Assembly: GCA_031257315.1 (NCBI GenBank)
Contig: JAIROW010000126.1
Location: 1 to 54,712 of the forward strand
Direction of reading: 5' to 3'
DNA: 54,712 nucleotides
From: Prevotellaceae bacterium
Lineage (GTDB): Bacteria; Bacteroidota; Bacteroidia; Bacteroidales; UBA932
The notes beneath the pieces are model-generated. The model searched no databases. It was not told the DNA's origin and saw only the letters and a list, made by a program, of their open reading frames with translations. Position 1 is the first letter of the stretch. Every line of letters starts with the position of its first letter. The translations under genes were made by a program, and so were the position numbers. This document shows, piece after piece, positions 40,092-50,858 of this stretch.

Positions 40092-42161
40092 TTATTCGTA
40101 GGGGTCAAACGTGCCTTCGCCGCGTTCGTCTGTCCAGCCTTTAGTCTGCTTGATTGTCGGATTTTTCATTATGTGCGTTTCGTAGGGAATACGCAAAAAG
40201 TCTTGACGTACAGGGTCGTAATCGATTGCCTGTATGTCGTAGAGCATTACTGCGTGGAAGAATGTTTTGAAATATTCTTCGCGTCCTTCGTCAGTGTCGA
40301 TACCGCCTTTTTCAAGAATTTTTTCCAGCTGTCCAATCAGCGCCGGTTTATCATTTACAGCAGTTTTGTCGCGTAGCCATGGCATGATTGCGTGGCGTCT
40401 CATTCCATTGATTTTATAGCCGTTAACTCCTGTTTTGTAAAGATCCCAGCGGCGGGCGTCGTAATATCGTTTTGATTCGACGAACAGTTCAATGCGCCGT
40501 TCGTTCAGAATGTCGAGGATAAGAGCGTCTCCCGTTTTGCGTCCAATTCCGTAGTTGTTGGCAGCGGGAATACCTGCGCGTTTGCGGATTGCATCGAGCA
40601 TGTCGTAGGCTTCCTGCAATTTACCGGTCTTTGCGGCTGCTTCGGCAAGGTTCAGCATTACTTCTGCAAAGCGGAACAGAGGCCAGTCGGTGCCACATTC
40701 TTTCAGCGGATTGTTTGGGTCTGTAATTTCGTAGTTTGGAACGTTGCTCACAAATTTGCGGATAAAAAATCCCTGTCCCATTGAGTTTGTTGACGCCCAT
40801 GCGTTGCTGAACGGATTCTGTTCACCTGCTATGCCCCAGCTGAACAACCATTCATGCTGCATTTTTCCGTCTTTCAGGTCGGAAGCAAAATCGTTCTGGG
40901 ATTTGCGTATCAGAGACCATTCGCAGCCGTTGTAACCGATAAAGGCATAGAAACGCGGCTCGCGGTCGAGCCAGAAAACGGATTTGTTGATTGGAGAACC
41001 GTCCGGTTCAACGGTATTGTGGTCTGTTGTTACTGCACCCTGTGTAAATGCGCCCAGCGTACCGTTTATACTGTTGTCAACAGTTACTCCCGTGAACGGC
41101 GTACCGTCGGCATTTGAGAAGGCTGCAACCATTTCCCATACGGGGAAAATTCCGCCGCCGGAGGAGGACATCGGGCGGAAATCCTTATCTACATCGAATT
41201 TCGCAATCAGCGGATGGTAGCGGCGCACCCATATCATTTCACAGTTCATTTCTTCTGTTATTAGCATTTTGTAATAGTTGTCCATTACTGTTTTTCTGTC
41301 TCCGCCTTCCGGAGCGTACAGACCGAAACCTGCGGCAGTCAGTTTGTCGTATGCTTCCTTGCAGGCGGCGTATGCTTCAGCCCAGCGTTCGCTGGCAGTT
41401 TTTGTGCCTGCTGGCGTTTGCCGTGTAAACTGCGGGCTGGCATAATAAAGCAGAACGCGACCTTTGAGTGCGTATGCTACGGCTTTGGAAATATGTCCGT
41501 CGCTGTTTTTCATCGGGAAGGAGGCGTCGGGAAGTGCTATGGCTGCGTCAAGGTCTTTAACAATCTGCGCTACGCACTCCGAAGTTTTGGAACGCGCGGT
41601 GTACAGTTCTTCAAAATTTGAAGTTGCCGTCTGTTCGTGCAGCAGCAGTGGAACTCCGCCGTAGGTGCGCACAAGGTCGAAATAATGATAGGCTCGCAGA
41701 ACAAGCATCTGCCCTGTCATGTTTTCCTTTTCAGCCTGCGACAGTTTGTCTGTTGCCGGTTGTCGGGAAACAAAACCGTCATACCCGACATGGTCAAGGA
41801 AACGGTTTATTTTACGGAGATGTTCGTAGGGCCAGCGGTCGATGTTTGCGGCGTAGCTGCCGCCGTCGGCTTTGTTGACGTCAAAACTGTTATAGGCGAC
41901 AGATGTTCCGCTTTCGGTTTTGAAACATTCGTCGGCGTGTCCGAGCAGGCGGTGTTCAAAACCGGGCATGGCAGCGTTCATTGTATTGTCGAAATATCCG
42001 CGAATCATGCCCGGCTCGTTCCATACTGCGTCGTCGGTTATTTTGCTTAAATCCGTTTTTTCCACAACGTCGGCACAACTCGACAGAAACGCTGCCGCAA
42101 AAACACTGACGGGTATCAAACGGGAAACTGTTCTTTTTAATGTGTTATAAATACTTTTCAT
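40092..42161 (-). CDS. RagB/SusD family nutrient-uptake outer membrane protein (susD1)
   Basis: Lipobox AAFLSSCADV; LRAYHYFDLVRTYGGVPLL; FRFAEVMLNLAEAAAKTG; NERRIELFVESKRYYDARRW. Confidence 0.95.
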   Translation of the reverse strand: MKSIYNTLKRTVSRLIPVSVFAAAFLSSCADVVEKTDLSKITDDAVWNEPGMIRGYFDNTMNAAMPGFEHRLLGHADECFKTESGTSVAYNSFDVNKADGGSYAANIDRWPYEHLRKINRFLDHVGYDGFVSRQPATDKLSQAEKENMTGQMLVLRAYHYFDLVRTYGGVPLLLHEQTATSNFEELYTARSKTSECVAQIVKDLDAAIALPDASFPMKNSDGHISKAVAYALKGRVLLYYASPQFTRQTPAGTKTASERWAEAYAACKEAYDKLTAAGFGLYAPEGGDRKTVMDNYYKMLITEEMNCEMIWVRRYHPLIAKFDVDKDFRPMSSSGGGIFPVWEMVAAFSNADGTPFTGVTVDNSINGTLGAFTQGAVTTDHNTVEPDGSPINKSVFWLDREPRFYAFIGYNGCEWSLIRKSQNDFASDLKDGKMQHEWLFSWGIAGEQNPFSNAWASTNSMGQGFFIRKFVSNVPNYEITDPNNPLKECGTDWPLFRFAEVMLNLAEAAAKTGKLQEAYDMLDAIRKRAGIPAANNYGIGRKTGDALILDILNERRIELFVESKRYYDARRWDLYKTGVNGYKINGMRRHAIMPWLRDKTAVNDKPALIGQLEKILEKGGIDTDEGREEYFKTFFHAVMLYDIQAIDYDPVRQDFLRIPYETHIMKNPTIKQTKGWTDERGEGTFDPYE

Positions 42162-42181
42162 CTATTTTTTATTTTATGGGA

Positions 42182-45100
42182 TTAGAAATTGAGTGAAACA
42201 CCAAGTGTAACGGTACGCATCAGCGGATAGGCTGCAACGCCAGAATCGAAGATACGGCTTGTGTCCAGATTGGGATTGTTTGTTATATCTTTTTCCTTGC
42301 TGTCGGTATTGATATATCCTGTAAGTTCGGGATCGTAGAATTTGAACGCATTGTAGAGAAAGCAGAGGTTTTGAGCAGAAACATATACGCTTGCTCCTGC
42401 AATGCGAAGTTTCGACAGCAACGACTGAGGCAGTTCGTAAGTCAGAGTTACGTTTTTCAGTCGCACGTATGAAGCGTTGCGCGTCCAGAAACCGTTGGCG
42501 TTGTTGGCGTCGGCGGGACCGTTTACAAATATTGGCATTTTGCCTGTCGGGTTATAAGCCTGCGAATAAACGTCGCCCGCCCAGAAACCCCAGTTGGAGC
42601 CGTCCCATGTGCGGGAAGCCATATTTGTCATTTTAAGATAGTTTTGGTGTCCGAAACTGCCCTGCGCAAATACTTCGAGCGAGAAGCCTTTCCAGCTTCC
42701 GCCCAGCAGGAGACCGAAAGTATATGGCGGGTTGAAACGCTCGATATTCCAGCCTTTATCATCACTGTTCTGGTCGTTGAAATGTCCGTCGTCATTTATG
42801 TCAACGGGGAAAACAGTTCCCGGACGCAGGTTATTGTAATTGCCATTGTCAATATACTTGTTTTTATCGGATATAAAATAGTTCTGCGGAATGACATAGG
42901 TATTGCCAGTACTTGTTTTCACCACATACATGTTCTGCGCACCGTTGCCGTCGCCATAATCCTTAGTTGTCTGATTGCCGTTAGCGTCAAGCTGCGGTCT
43001 TAAATCCCAGACAATGCCGTCTGATTTGTATGAAGCCCAGCGGTCGTAGTTTTTGCCGAGTTTTGAGAGATGTTCGGGAACTCCGCTTTCGGCAAATTCA
43101 ACAAGTTTGTTGTCAGCCCAGCTGAAATTGCCTTTTGCCCAGACGGATACATTTTTATTAATCTGTTTATTGAACCCGACTTCAATATCCATACCCCACG
43201 AATCGACGATACCGTAGTTGACGTCGGCAATTTTAGCTCCGAAAGTGTCTGGAACTTCATTGTTCTGAGTTCCGAGAATATCGTAGGTATGTTTTTTCCA
43301 TATATTGGCAGAGATGTTAAACATTTTGAAAACGGACAGGTCGATACCGGCATTGTAATTCAGCGATTTTTCCCAAGTGATGGCTGGGTTTCCAATATCC
43401 GAAAATTCCACGCCCGTTCCGGGTTTTGAAGCGCCTCCCCAATACATTCCGCTGGCGGCGATACTGGCGGCGCTCAGATACTGGTACGCCGCAGTGTTGT
43501 CGTTACCGGTCAATCCGACGGAAGCCCTCAGTTTCAGGTTATCCAGCCATGTTACACTGTTTTTTACAAATTTTTCTTCCGATATGCGCCAAAAAACGTT
43601 ACCGGCAGGGAAAAATCCTTTTTTATTTTTCATGTCAGGACCGAATTTCGATGTTACGTCCTGTCTGAAAGTAAACGAAGCCTGATAACGGTTGTCGAAA
43701 GTGTAAGCCAAACGACCTGCAATCGAGTAGCGTCCTTCTTCGCTTGCGCCGCCGGTAAGAGTCCACGTATCGCGGTTGTCGCCTCCAAAATCAAGATATG
43801 GAAGGTCGGCAACTTTCAAACCCGGACGTTTACCTCTGTGCCAGTCGCCGTCTGTTTCGGTCTGTTCGTAAACTAAAATACCGTCCACCGCATGAATACC
43901 GTTAAAAACGTTTGAATATGACAGCTGAGCGTTAGCCTGATACACTTTTGTTCTGTAACTTTCCTGCCATGCCACCATTGCGCCTCTTGTGCTGTAAGGA
44001 CCAAATTCGGCTACAATAATATTGCTGTTGGGGTCTTTTCCTCCGTTTTTGGCATATTCGGAACTGGCGTCGCTTCCTCTCAGCAACGAATAGGCTTCGT
44101 ATTGACGGGGTTTGGCGTTGCCATATTCATTTCTTACGTACCGGTTATATGTTGCTTTGGCTGTAAGCCCTTTAATCCATGGAATTTCCCATGTCAGTCC
44201 GGCTGTATATTCCGAGTTCAATCTTTCTCTTTCAAAAATACCGGCAGCGCCGTCGGCAAGCGCTGAATAGCTCTCTTTGTTTCCGTTAGTATTGGCAAGA
44301 TCGCTGACAATGTATTTGCCGTTCAATATTCCGGGTGCAAGCGTCGAAGAGCGAGAGAGGTTGTAATAAACCGTCTGCATACGGCTTTCCATAGCGCTGC
44401 CGTCTTCGTTAAGCGCCGATTTGTTAATGTCGTTGCTTACATTGACTTGAAGCGTAGCTTTCAGGTTTTTTGTAATGGAGGCTTCGAGATTTGAACGGAC
44501 AGAGTATTTTGTATAGCCTGTGGCTTTGAACATGCCCGTCTCGTCGTGCATGTTTCCGCCGATGTAGTATTTCACGTTATCGCTTCCTCCGCTCACGCTC
44601 AGCGAGTGCGTCATAGTAGTCGGCGTGTGATATACTTCTTTCAGCCTGTTGTACTGATGTTCGCTGTAATACTTGTATGCTTCGTCCGAAAACACGCCAG
44701 AGTCAACATAACCGTCGGTAGCGTCTCTGCCATTTGTATAAATAGAGGTATATTTGGGGTGATAGCCGTCCGCCAGTATTGCCAGTCCTTCTCCCAGCAC
44801 TCCGTTCATTTCCATACGCGCGGCGTTGATGGAATAGTAGCGCTGCTCAAATGTTTCGCGTTCAGGCTCGTATGCCGGTTCTCCAACCGAATATGAACCG
44901 CTGTAAGAGATTGTCGGTTTTCCGCTTTTGCCTTTTTTAGTATTGACCAGAACAACGCCGTTGGCGGCACGGGCGCCGTAAATGGCGGCAGCCGAAGCGT
45001 CTTTCAGAACCGAGAAATTTTCAATATCGTTGCTGTTCAACATATTGAAAGCCGTTACATCGCGCACCACTCCGTCGATGACATAGAGCGGGGCTGTGCT

Positions 45101-45619
45101 GTTCCACGTACCGCGTGCGCCGACAACTACTTCGGCTTCGTTCCCCGGTTTGCCGCCGCTGTTCGAGCGTACCGACACGCCGGCAATACGTCCTCCCAGC
45201 GCCTGACTGAGATTGCCCGACGGAATTGAACGAAGCTCGCCGACGTTCAGCGAAGTTACGTTGCCGGCAAGGTCGGCTTTCTTTTGAGCGCCGTAGCCGA
45301 TGACAACGATTTCTTCAAATTCCTGTGCAACTTCTTCCATTGTTACGTCAACAACGGTGCGGGACAAAATGGAGATTTCCTGCGTTCTGTATCCCAGCAT
45401 GGAAAACACCAGAACGGAATTGCCGTCAGGTATTTCGATGGAATAATTTCCGGCGCCGTCGCTGACAACGCCAATATTACTTCCCTTAACAACGACGCTT
45501 ACGCCCGGCAGCGTTCCCGAAGCGTCGGATATTACGCCTTGTACAGCGTGTTTTGATTGAGTATGCGCCGTCAGCGCACACATAAATGTAACAATTGCGG
45601 TTATAAATATTTTTCGCAT
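42182..45619 (-). CDS. SusC/RagA family TonB-linked outer membrane protein (susC1)
   Basis: VQGVISDASGTLPGVSVVVKGSNIGVVSDGAGNYSIEIP; GYGAQKKADLAGNV; SVLKDASAAAIYGARAANGVVLVNTKKG; start at MRKIFITAIVTF. Confidence 0.96.
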   Translation of the reverse strand: MRKIFITAIVTFMCALTAHTQSKHAVQGVISDASGTLPGVSVVVKGSNIGVVSDGAGNYSIEIPDGNSVLVFSMLGYRTQEISILSRTVVDVTMEEVAQEFEEIVVIGYGAQKKADLAGNVTSLNVGELRSIPSGNLSQALGGRIAGVSVRSNSGGKPGNEAEVVVGARGTWNSTAPLYVIDGVVRDVTAFNMLNSNDIENFSVLKDASAAAIYGARAANGVVLVNTKKGKSGKPTISYSGSYSVGEPAYEPERETFEQRYYSINAARMEMNGVLGEGLAILADGYHPKYTSIYTNGRDATDGYVDSGVFSDEAYKYYSEHQYNRLKEVYHTPTTMTHSLSVSGGSDNVKYYIGGNMHDETGMFKATGYTKYSVRSNLEASITKNLKATLQVNVSNDINKSALNEDGSAMESRMQTVYYNLSRSSTLAPGILNGKYIVSDLANTNGNKESYSALADGAAGIFERERLNSEYTAGLTWEIPWIKGLTAKATYNRYVRNEYGNAKPRQYEAYSLLRGSDASSEYAKNGGKDPNSNIIVAEFGPYSTRGAMVAWQESYRTKVYQANAQLSYSNVFNGIHAVDGILVYEQTETDGDWHRGKRPGLKVADLPYLDFGGDNRDTWTLTGGASEEGRYSIAGRLAYTFDNRYQASFTFRQDVTSKFGPDMKNKKGFFPAGNVFWRISEEKFVKNSVTWLDNLKLRASVGLTGNDNTAAYQYLSAASIAASGMYWGGASKPGTGVEFSDIGNPAITWEKSLNYNAGIDLSVFKMFNISANIWKKHTYDILGTQNNEVPDTFGAKIADVNYGIVDSWGMDIEVGFNKQINKNVSVWAKGNFSWADNKLVEFAESGVPEHLSKLGKNYDRWASYKSDGIVWDLRPQLDANGNQTTKDYGDGNGAQNMYVVKTSTGNTYVIPQNYFISDKNKYIDNGNYNNLRPGTVFPVDINDDGHFNDQNSDDKGWNIERFNPPYTFGLLLGGSWKGFSLEVFAQGSFGHQNYLKMTNMASRTWDGSNWGFWAGDVYSQAYNPTGKMPIFVNGPADANNANGFWTRNASYVRLKNVTLTYELPQSLLSKLRIAGASVYVSAQNLCFLYNAFKFYDPELTGYINTDSKEKDITNNPNLDTSRIFDSGVAAYPLMRTVTLGVSLNF

Positions 45620-46031
45620 AATGTTTTTTTTAATTATTAATACTTTTTTATTCACAAAGAACGAATTTTTAACTATTGTAAGTTTAATTGCTGTATAATA
45701 TAAAATCAGATAAATTCCAGCTTTCGCCGGCATAGTTCATAAAGCGGACAAACCGCAGCCTGTTCCGCGCAGACGCTTCCGGTACCTTGTACCCGCGCCT
45801 TAATGTTCCAGGTAAATCAATCCGTGTACATAAGCAAAAACGATTTAAATTAAGGTATTGGCTGTTTGAAAACATAATATTCACGGCGATTTGAGTATTC
45901 GCCGGCAAAAGAACATAAAGCGCCGTCCGGAAACGGCAGCTTTCAAATATCCATATATGAAGAAAGGCAGCGACATGTCGCCACTCTGTGATATTAATTT
46001 GTGGACAGTAACAGCACGTAACTCGCTGATT

Positions 46032-46065
<34 letters not shown>

Positions 46066-46437
46066 AAAAATCGTGCCAAACCCGTCAAAAAACGCGATTG
46101 TTAATAACTTTTTTTTTGCAGTATGTTTTAAATTGCTACACATTTTTTACACGATTTTATAATGTTTAGTCTTAAAAAAATTTATTCTATAATTTCATAT
46201 TCTTTATTCCAAATTTTCCACTGTACATTTTGTTACAGTATTTCTAAAAACAAAGATATGCAAATTTTTTGAATTTGTTCAAAAAAAATTTTTCAATGAA
46301 ATTTATTTTCTTTTTTTAACAATTTAAATATCTGAAAAACAGAATATTTAAAAGTTGAAAAAAAATAACAATACAGAATGTAATCCAATCTGCTGTAAAC
46401 AGTAAATCTGTTTAAAATCTCACTTTTTCGGTAATTT

Positions 46438-46466
46438 GTAGAGACGCCCAATTTGGGCGTCTCTAC
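46438..46466. repeat. Palindromic repeat GTAGAGACGCCCAATTTGGGCGTCTCTAC
   Basis: Near-perfect 29-bp inverted repeat; lies downstream of the susC2 operon. Confidence 0.9.
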
Positions 46467-46510
46467 GATTATCAATTCAAAAACGGTCTTTGAATTATGT
46501 TTAATTCCGT

Positions 46511-47668
46511 TTACTCTTCTTCTATTCCATAGAGGTATATTTCTGCAATACTTGTAAACGGTTCCCTGTTGCTGTCGGGCAGCAGCAGTTTCAGATAGCG
46601 TCCTGCGCGTGTATCGACCGATTCTGGAATATCTATCGTCAATTTATCGCCGGAGGAAAAAGTGCCGGAAGCGATTTCAGTCCATGAAGCATCGCCAGCG
46701 TCGGGACTGCTGCTCACAAAGTAGCGTACACTTTTGGAATTGTCGTTCCCCTTACGACGGTAAGTTTCAATGCGTCCGATTTTTTTCGGGGATTTCATGT
46801 CGATAACAGCCCAGTGAGGCAGAGGCGCATCGCCGCCCTCCCACTGCGAGTGCCAGAAGGAGTCAAGGTCATTGTCGATTAATGTGTTTTTTCCGCCGCC
46901 GTCGCTTGCCGTTTCGTCGGATACCGACAGTACTTCCCAGTCGCTTCTGTCATAAATATAGACTGTTGAAAACGGCGTTGCATATTCTGTCCATGATGTA
47001 GCAAATGTGTCAATGGAATGTTCTTCGGGAATGTACAGCGAGCGGTAAACAAATTTTGAACCTGCTTTGAGATTTTCGCATAAAGTTTCGCTTTCGTCAG
47101 CCGGCACATACACTGTTGCCGAATCGTTTGAAACGGTTTTGTAGCGCACCTCAACGCGCATTAACCCGTCGCCGCCTGAGAACCAGATAATTTTGCCGCC
47201 TTTGTCGGAGATGCTCTGTTCGCGTACCCTGCGCTGCGACAGACGGCTCAGGTAAACGGAATCGTAGGAATTGCCAAAACTGCTTTTCCACAGCGATTTA
47301 TGTCCGAAATTGTCGGTTGTGCGAACGTCGAAAGTATAGGAGCCTTCTCTTATATTCTGGATTATCACGCTCAACGAATCTCTTTCAGAAGAAAATCCCC
47401 CTTCCGGTGGCGATATAATAATCGAATCGTGCCGGCTGTTCCAGTATATGTCAACCGTTTTAACATTAGGGGAACTGTAAAACCAGCCATTGAAAAGGAT
47501 TCTGCCTCTGCCTGCAACAAACAGCATTGAATCAACTTTGGGTGCATAAATAATTTCGCCGTCTTCGATATATTTCTTGTGAACGTCCATAAAACCGTCG
47601 CAGGCAAACATTATCATGCACAGCAGCGAGACTGCAAACGGGGTCAGATTACTGTATATTTTATTCAT
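46511..47668 (-). CDS. DUF4998-like + F5/8 type C (discoidin) lipoprotein
   Basis: LLCMIMFACDGFMDVHKKYIEDGEIIYAPKVDSMLFVAGRGRILFNGW; C-terminal LIDNDLDSFWHSQWEGGDAPLPHWAVIDMKSPKKIGRIETYRR. Confidence 0.82.
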   Translation of the reverse strand: MNKIYSNLTPFAVSLLCMIMFACDGFMDVHKKYIEDGEIIYAPKVDSMLFVAGRGRILFNGWFYSSPNVKTVDIYWNSRHDSIIISPPEGGFSSERDSLSVIIQNIREGSYTFDVRTTDNFGHKSLWKSSFGNSYDSVYLSRLSQRRVREQSISDKGGKIIWFSGGDGLMRVEVRYKTVSNDSATVYVPADESETLCENLKAGSKFVYRSLYIPEEHSIDTFATSWTEYATPFSTVYIYDRSDWEVLSVSDETASDGGGKNTLIDNDLDSFWHSQWEGGDAPLPHWAVIDMKSPKKIGRIETYRRKGNDNSKSVRYFVSSSPDAGDASWTEIASGTFSSGDKLTIDIPESVDTRAGRYLKLLLPDSNREPFTSIAEIYLYGIEEE

Positions 47669-47682
47669 ATTCGACTGAATTT

Positions 47683-48861
47683 TTAATTTTTAACTTCTCC
47701 AAAAATATCCACTTCCGCCGGATGCGTATAGGTTGGACCTGTCTGCGTCGAAAGTATAACAACACGTATATAGCGCAGGGGTTCGACGTCGAGCGGAAAA
47801 ACAAATTCAAAACCTGCTTCGGCGTATGCCTTGTCTTCGTCGGTATCGGTGCCGCTCGGCAAACCTGAGGGCTTGCTCAGCTGTCCGACAATAATCGGTT
47901 CGCCCCATTCGTCCCAGCTGCCGTTCTGCGAGGGTCTGTCCTTTTTGCCATAGATTTTTATGTCTTTCGGATTTCCCCAGCTGTAATACGAATCATTAAA
48001 TAAACGGTTAAACATTACTATGCGGCTGACCTGTCCCGTAACGCCCATATCTATGGTAAACGAAGCGGGCAGCGAATTTGCCGGCGAATGACCGAAAGTA
48101 GTTTTGTCATCGTCGATAAGATAGGCGTCCATGCCTTCCCAGTTGGTAAAATTTGCGTCGTCTCCGAGTTTCATTACTGACATGCTGCGTTTGTTGAAAC
48201 GTTCTTCAAACATCGGGATAATGTTTTCTTTTAAAGTATCGGTCATGTTTCCGTAATTGTCGCGAACTACAACTGCAAATGTACGCGGGTCGGGTTTATA
48301 TCCTCGCAGCGAAAGGTTTGCAGCCGGCAGTTCCGAAGTAATAATCCGTACCAGTTGTAGTACTCCGGTCGAATCGGGTGTAAAAAATTCGAGATTGACA
48401 GGATATTTGTCTTCGTTTTCCCATCGATACTGAGCGCCGCCAAAATCGCTGATAATCGATACCGATCGTGCGATTTTCGCAAGCGGCGGTTCAAGCGGCG
48501 TAAATTTTACTTCGACGGGGTCGGAATAAACCTGTGCGTAGCTGACTGCATACAGATTGACCGAATGTTCGTTGACGTCGTTGAAACCAAGTATGGTTAT
48601 TTTGTTTTCGTAGAACGAAGCGCTTTCTTCGTAGGTACGTCCGTTGGAGAGCGTATATACGGCTTTTACCGCGAGAATATCTTCCGTGTTTGGAATTTTA
48701 TATTTCAGACGCACGCCTCCCGGCAGCTCCTCTTTTGCTATTATGCTGACCGTGCCGGGTTTTCCCATGCTGTCGGTAATCGGTTCCAGTTTTTTCTCGG
48801 AACACGAAAATAAAACGGCTAACAGCAAACCTGTAATGAAAAACATATATTTTGTATTCAT
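47683..48861 (-). CDS. DUF4959/DUF5000-type lipoprotein (SusE/F-position)
   Basis: Lipobox VLFSCSEKKLEPI; GGVRLKYKIPNTEDILAVKAVYTLSNGRTYEESASFYENKITILGFND; C-terminal discoidin-like region. Confidence 0.8.
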   Translation of the reverse strand: MNTKYMFFITGLLLAVLFSCSEKKLEPITDSMGKPGTVSIIAKEELPGGVRLKYKIPNTEDILAVKAVYTLSNGRTYEESASFYENKITILGFNDVNEHSVNLYAVSYAQVYSDPVEVKFTPLEPPLAKIARSVSIISDFGGAQYRWENEDKYPVNLEFFTPDSTGVLQLVRIITSELPAANLSLRGYKPDPRTFAVVVRDNYGNMTDTLKENIIPMFEERFNKRSMSVMKLGDDANFTNWEGMDAYLIDDDKTTFGHSPANSLPASFTIDMGVTGQVSRIVMFNRLFNDSYYSWGNPKDIKIYGKKDRPSQNGSWDEWGEPIIVGQLSKPSGLPSGTDTDEDKAYAEAGFEFVFPLDVEPLRYIRVVILSTQTGPTYTHPAEVDIFGEVKN

Positions 48862-48893
48862 CTCTGTATTAAAAATTTATATTTTAAAATCTG

Positions 48894-50819
48894 TTACCAT
48901 CCGGGGTTCTGTATTAACTGCGGATTTTTAATCATATCGTCGTCAGGAATCGGCGCGAAATAGTCGCGATGTGCAAATGTCCGTGAATACAGCGTTTTAA
49001 CCGAATAATATTCGCCGACGTCCGAAGCGTTTACATTCCAGCCCTGTATCAGACGTGTCTGTTCGCGCTGCGCCGTTTTCCAGCGGCGGGCGTCCCAGTA
49101 ATAATGTCCTTCGCAGGCAAGCTCAATTTTTCTTTCACGCCTGATAATCTCGCGCATACCGCTTTTGGTGGCAGGTTTTGAAGGATTGACAGAGTTTATC
49201 CAGCTCTCGACAACGCCTTTCAAGCCTGCACGGGTTCTTATCATATCAATGTATGTATATGTTTCTGCCGGCGGCGCGGAATTTTCGTCGGCGGCAGTTT
49301 CGTTCAGAGCTTCAGCCATAAACAGCAGCAGGTCGGCAAAGCGCATGTCGGGGAAAGGATATGTTTCGTATGTTACCGAATTTGCGTCGCGAAACGTTGT
49401 ATTGACGGATACAAGTTTTTTGATAAAATAACCTGTGGCATTGTAGTCGCCGGGGTTAAATACCGACGAAAATTCGCCGAAACGCGCTTTCGGGTACAGG
49501 CACTGGCTTGGGTCGTCGGGCAGGTTACTGTAATGGTTGCCGTACCACAGTCCCCTGTCGAAACCCAGCGTCGAATAGAAGCGTGGCTCGCGTTCAAAGT
49601 TCATTGCCGCCGTCTGTTCGCCTTCTTTGATATAATAGCGGTGCGCGGCGTCGCCTGTACGCATGTTAAACCTGTTTGAGTAGTCATAATTCGGGTCTTC
49701 TTCTATTGGAATACCGTTTTTTGAATAGAACAGGTCAACATGGGCTAACGTCATGCTCAAAGTACTGCTTGTCGATGAAGACGTACCCTGTTCGAGACGC
49801 GGCATGCACGGGCTTTGCAAACCGCTGTTGACCGAATACGAAGAATTGCCCCAGATGAGTTCCACGTTCCAGCGGTCGCTGATGCAGCTCCGCAGCGTCT
49901 GTACAGTCATAATCGAATCGGGAAGGGTTTTGGACGTAATAACGTCGCTTTTGCCGTACAGACGTATGCCTGCCTGTCTGCAAATTTCTATAGCCTTTTC
50001 GCAGGCTTCGGCAGCTTTTGTCCAGCGGGTCGGGTCATACGTCTGATTGAAAAAATGCTCGCCGTTGTGATCAATAAAACCGTTATAGTCCGTATTACCG
50101 TTAAACAGAGGGCTTGCCCAGTAAACCAGAACTTTGGCTCGAAGGAAATATGCTACCGGCATGGTGAAGCGTCCCAGTTCCGTTGTGCGGTTTTGTATAT
50201 CGACTGGCAGGGCGTTGTTTTCAATCACTTCGTCGAGCAGTTGCAGGATATATCTGAAACAGTCGTCCACTTTTTCGCGATATACGCGCACTCCCCGCGT
50301 AGATTCGTTGACCGGCGTATTTTCGCGCAGCGGACATATCGGACCGTAATAACTCAGAAGGTAAAAGTGCATGTACGCTTTCAGCAGTTTGGCTTCGTCG
50401 AACATCCTTTTACGCAAATACGATGACAGGTCGGGTACGTTTACCACGTTCTCCATCAGTGTATTGCACTCGCGAATACCGGCATACAGCGAGCGGATAT
50501 AATCGCCTTTTCCGCCCCAGTAATTAATGCGTGGACTGGCAGGATTATCGTATCCCAGTCCAAACTGCATTCCGCCGGACGCCTGTCCTTCCTTGTTGAA
50601 ACACATTTCAAGAGCGCCGAATATGCCGGGGTTTTCGTTCCACCCAGCCGATTTTGGCATTGCCCAGTAGCACGAAGCCAGATACTTTTCCGTAGCGTAC
50701 CGGTCGGCAAAAGCGTGGTCGATAGTAGTGATATTATCCGGCACAACATCAAGATAGTTGCACGCAAATACAGCCGCGCCGAACAGAGTGGTAATTATAT
50801 ATTTAATCGCAGATTTCAT
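48894..50819 (-). CDS. RagB/SusD family nutrient-uptake outer membrane protein (susD2)
   Basis: Lipobox AAVFACNYLDV; KAYMHFYLLSYYGPICPL; MRFADLLLFMAEALNE; RRERKIELACEGHYYWDARRW. Confidence 0.95.
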   Translation of the reverse strand: MKSAIKYIITTLFGAAVFACNYLDVVPDNITTIDHAFADRYATEKYLASCYWAMPKSAGWNENPGIFGALEMCFNKEGQASGGMQFGLGYDNPASPRINYWGGKGDYIRSLYAGIRECNTLMENVVNVPDLSSYLRKRMFDEAKLLKAYMHFYLLSYYGPICPLRENTPVNESTRGVRVYREKVDDCFRYILQLLDEVIENNALPVDIQNRTTELGRFTMPVAYFLRAKVLVYWASPLFNGNTDYNGFIDHNGEHFFNQTYDPTRWTKAAEACEKAIEICRQAGIRLYGKSDVITSKTLPDSIMTVQTLRSCISDRWNVELIWGNSSYSVNSGLQSPCMPRLEQGTSSSTSSTLSMTLAHVDLFYSKNGIPIEEDPNYDYSNRFNMRTGDAAHRYYIKEGEQTAAMNFEREPRFYSTLGFDRGLWYGNHYSNLPDDPSQCLYPKARFGEFSSVFNPGDYNATGYFIKKLVSVNTTFRDANSVTYETYPFPDMRFADLLLFMAEALNETAADENSAPPAETYTYIDMIRTRAGLKGVVESWINSVNPSKPATKSGMREIIRRERKIELACEGHYYWDARRWKTAQREQTRLIQGWNVNASDVGEYYSVKTLYSRTFAHRDYFAPIPDDDMIKNPQLIQNPGW

Positions 50820-50858
50820 ATATTGCTGATACATTATATTTTTTATTTATTAAAAAAA

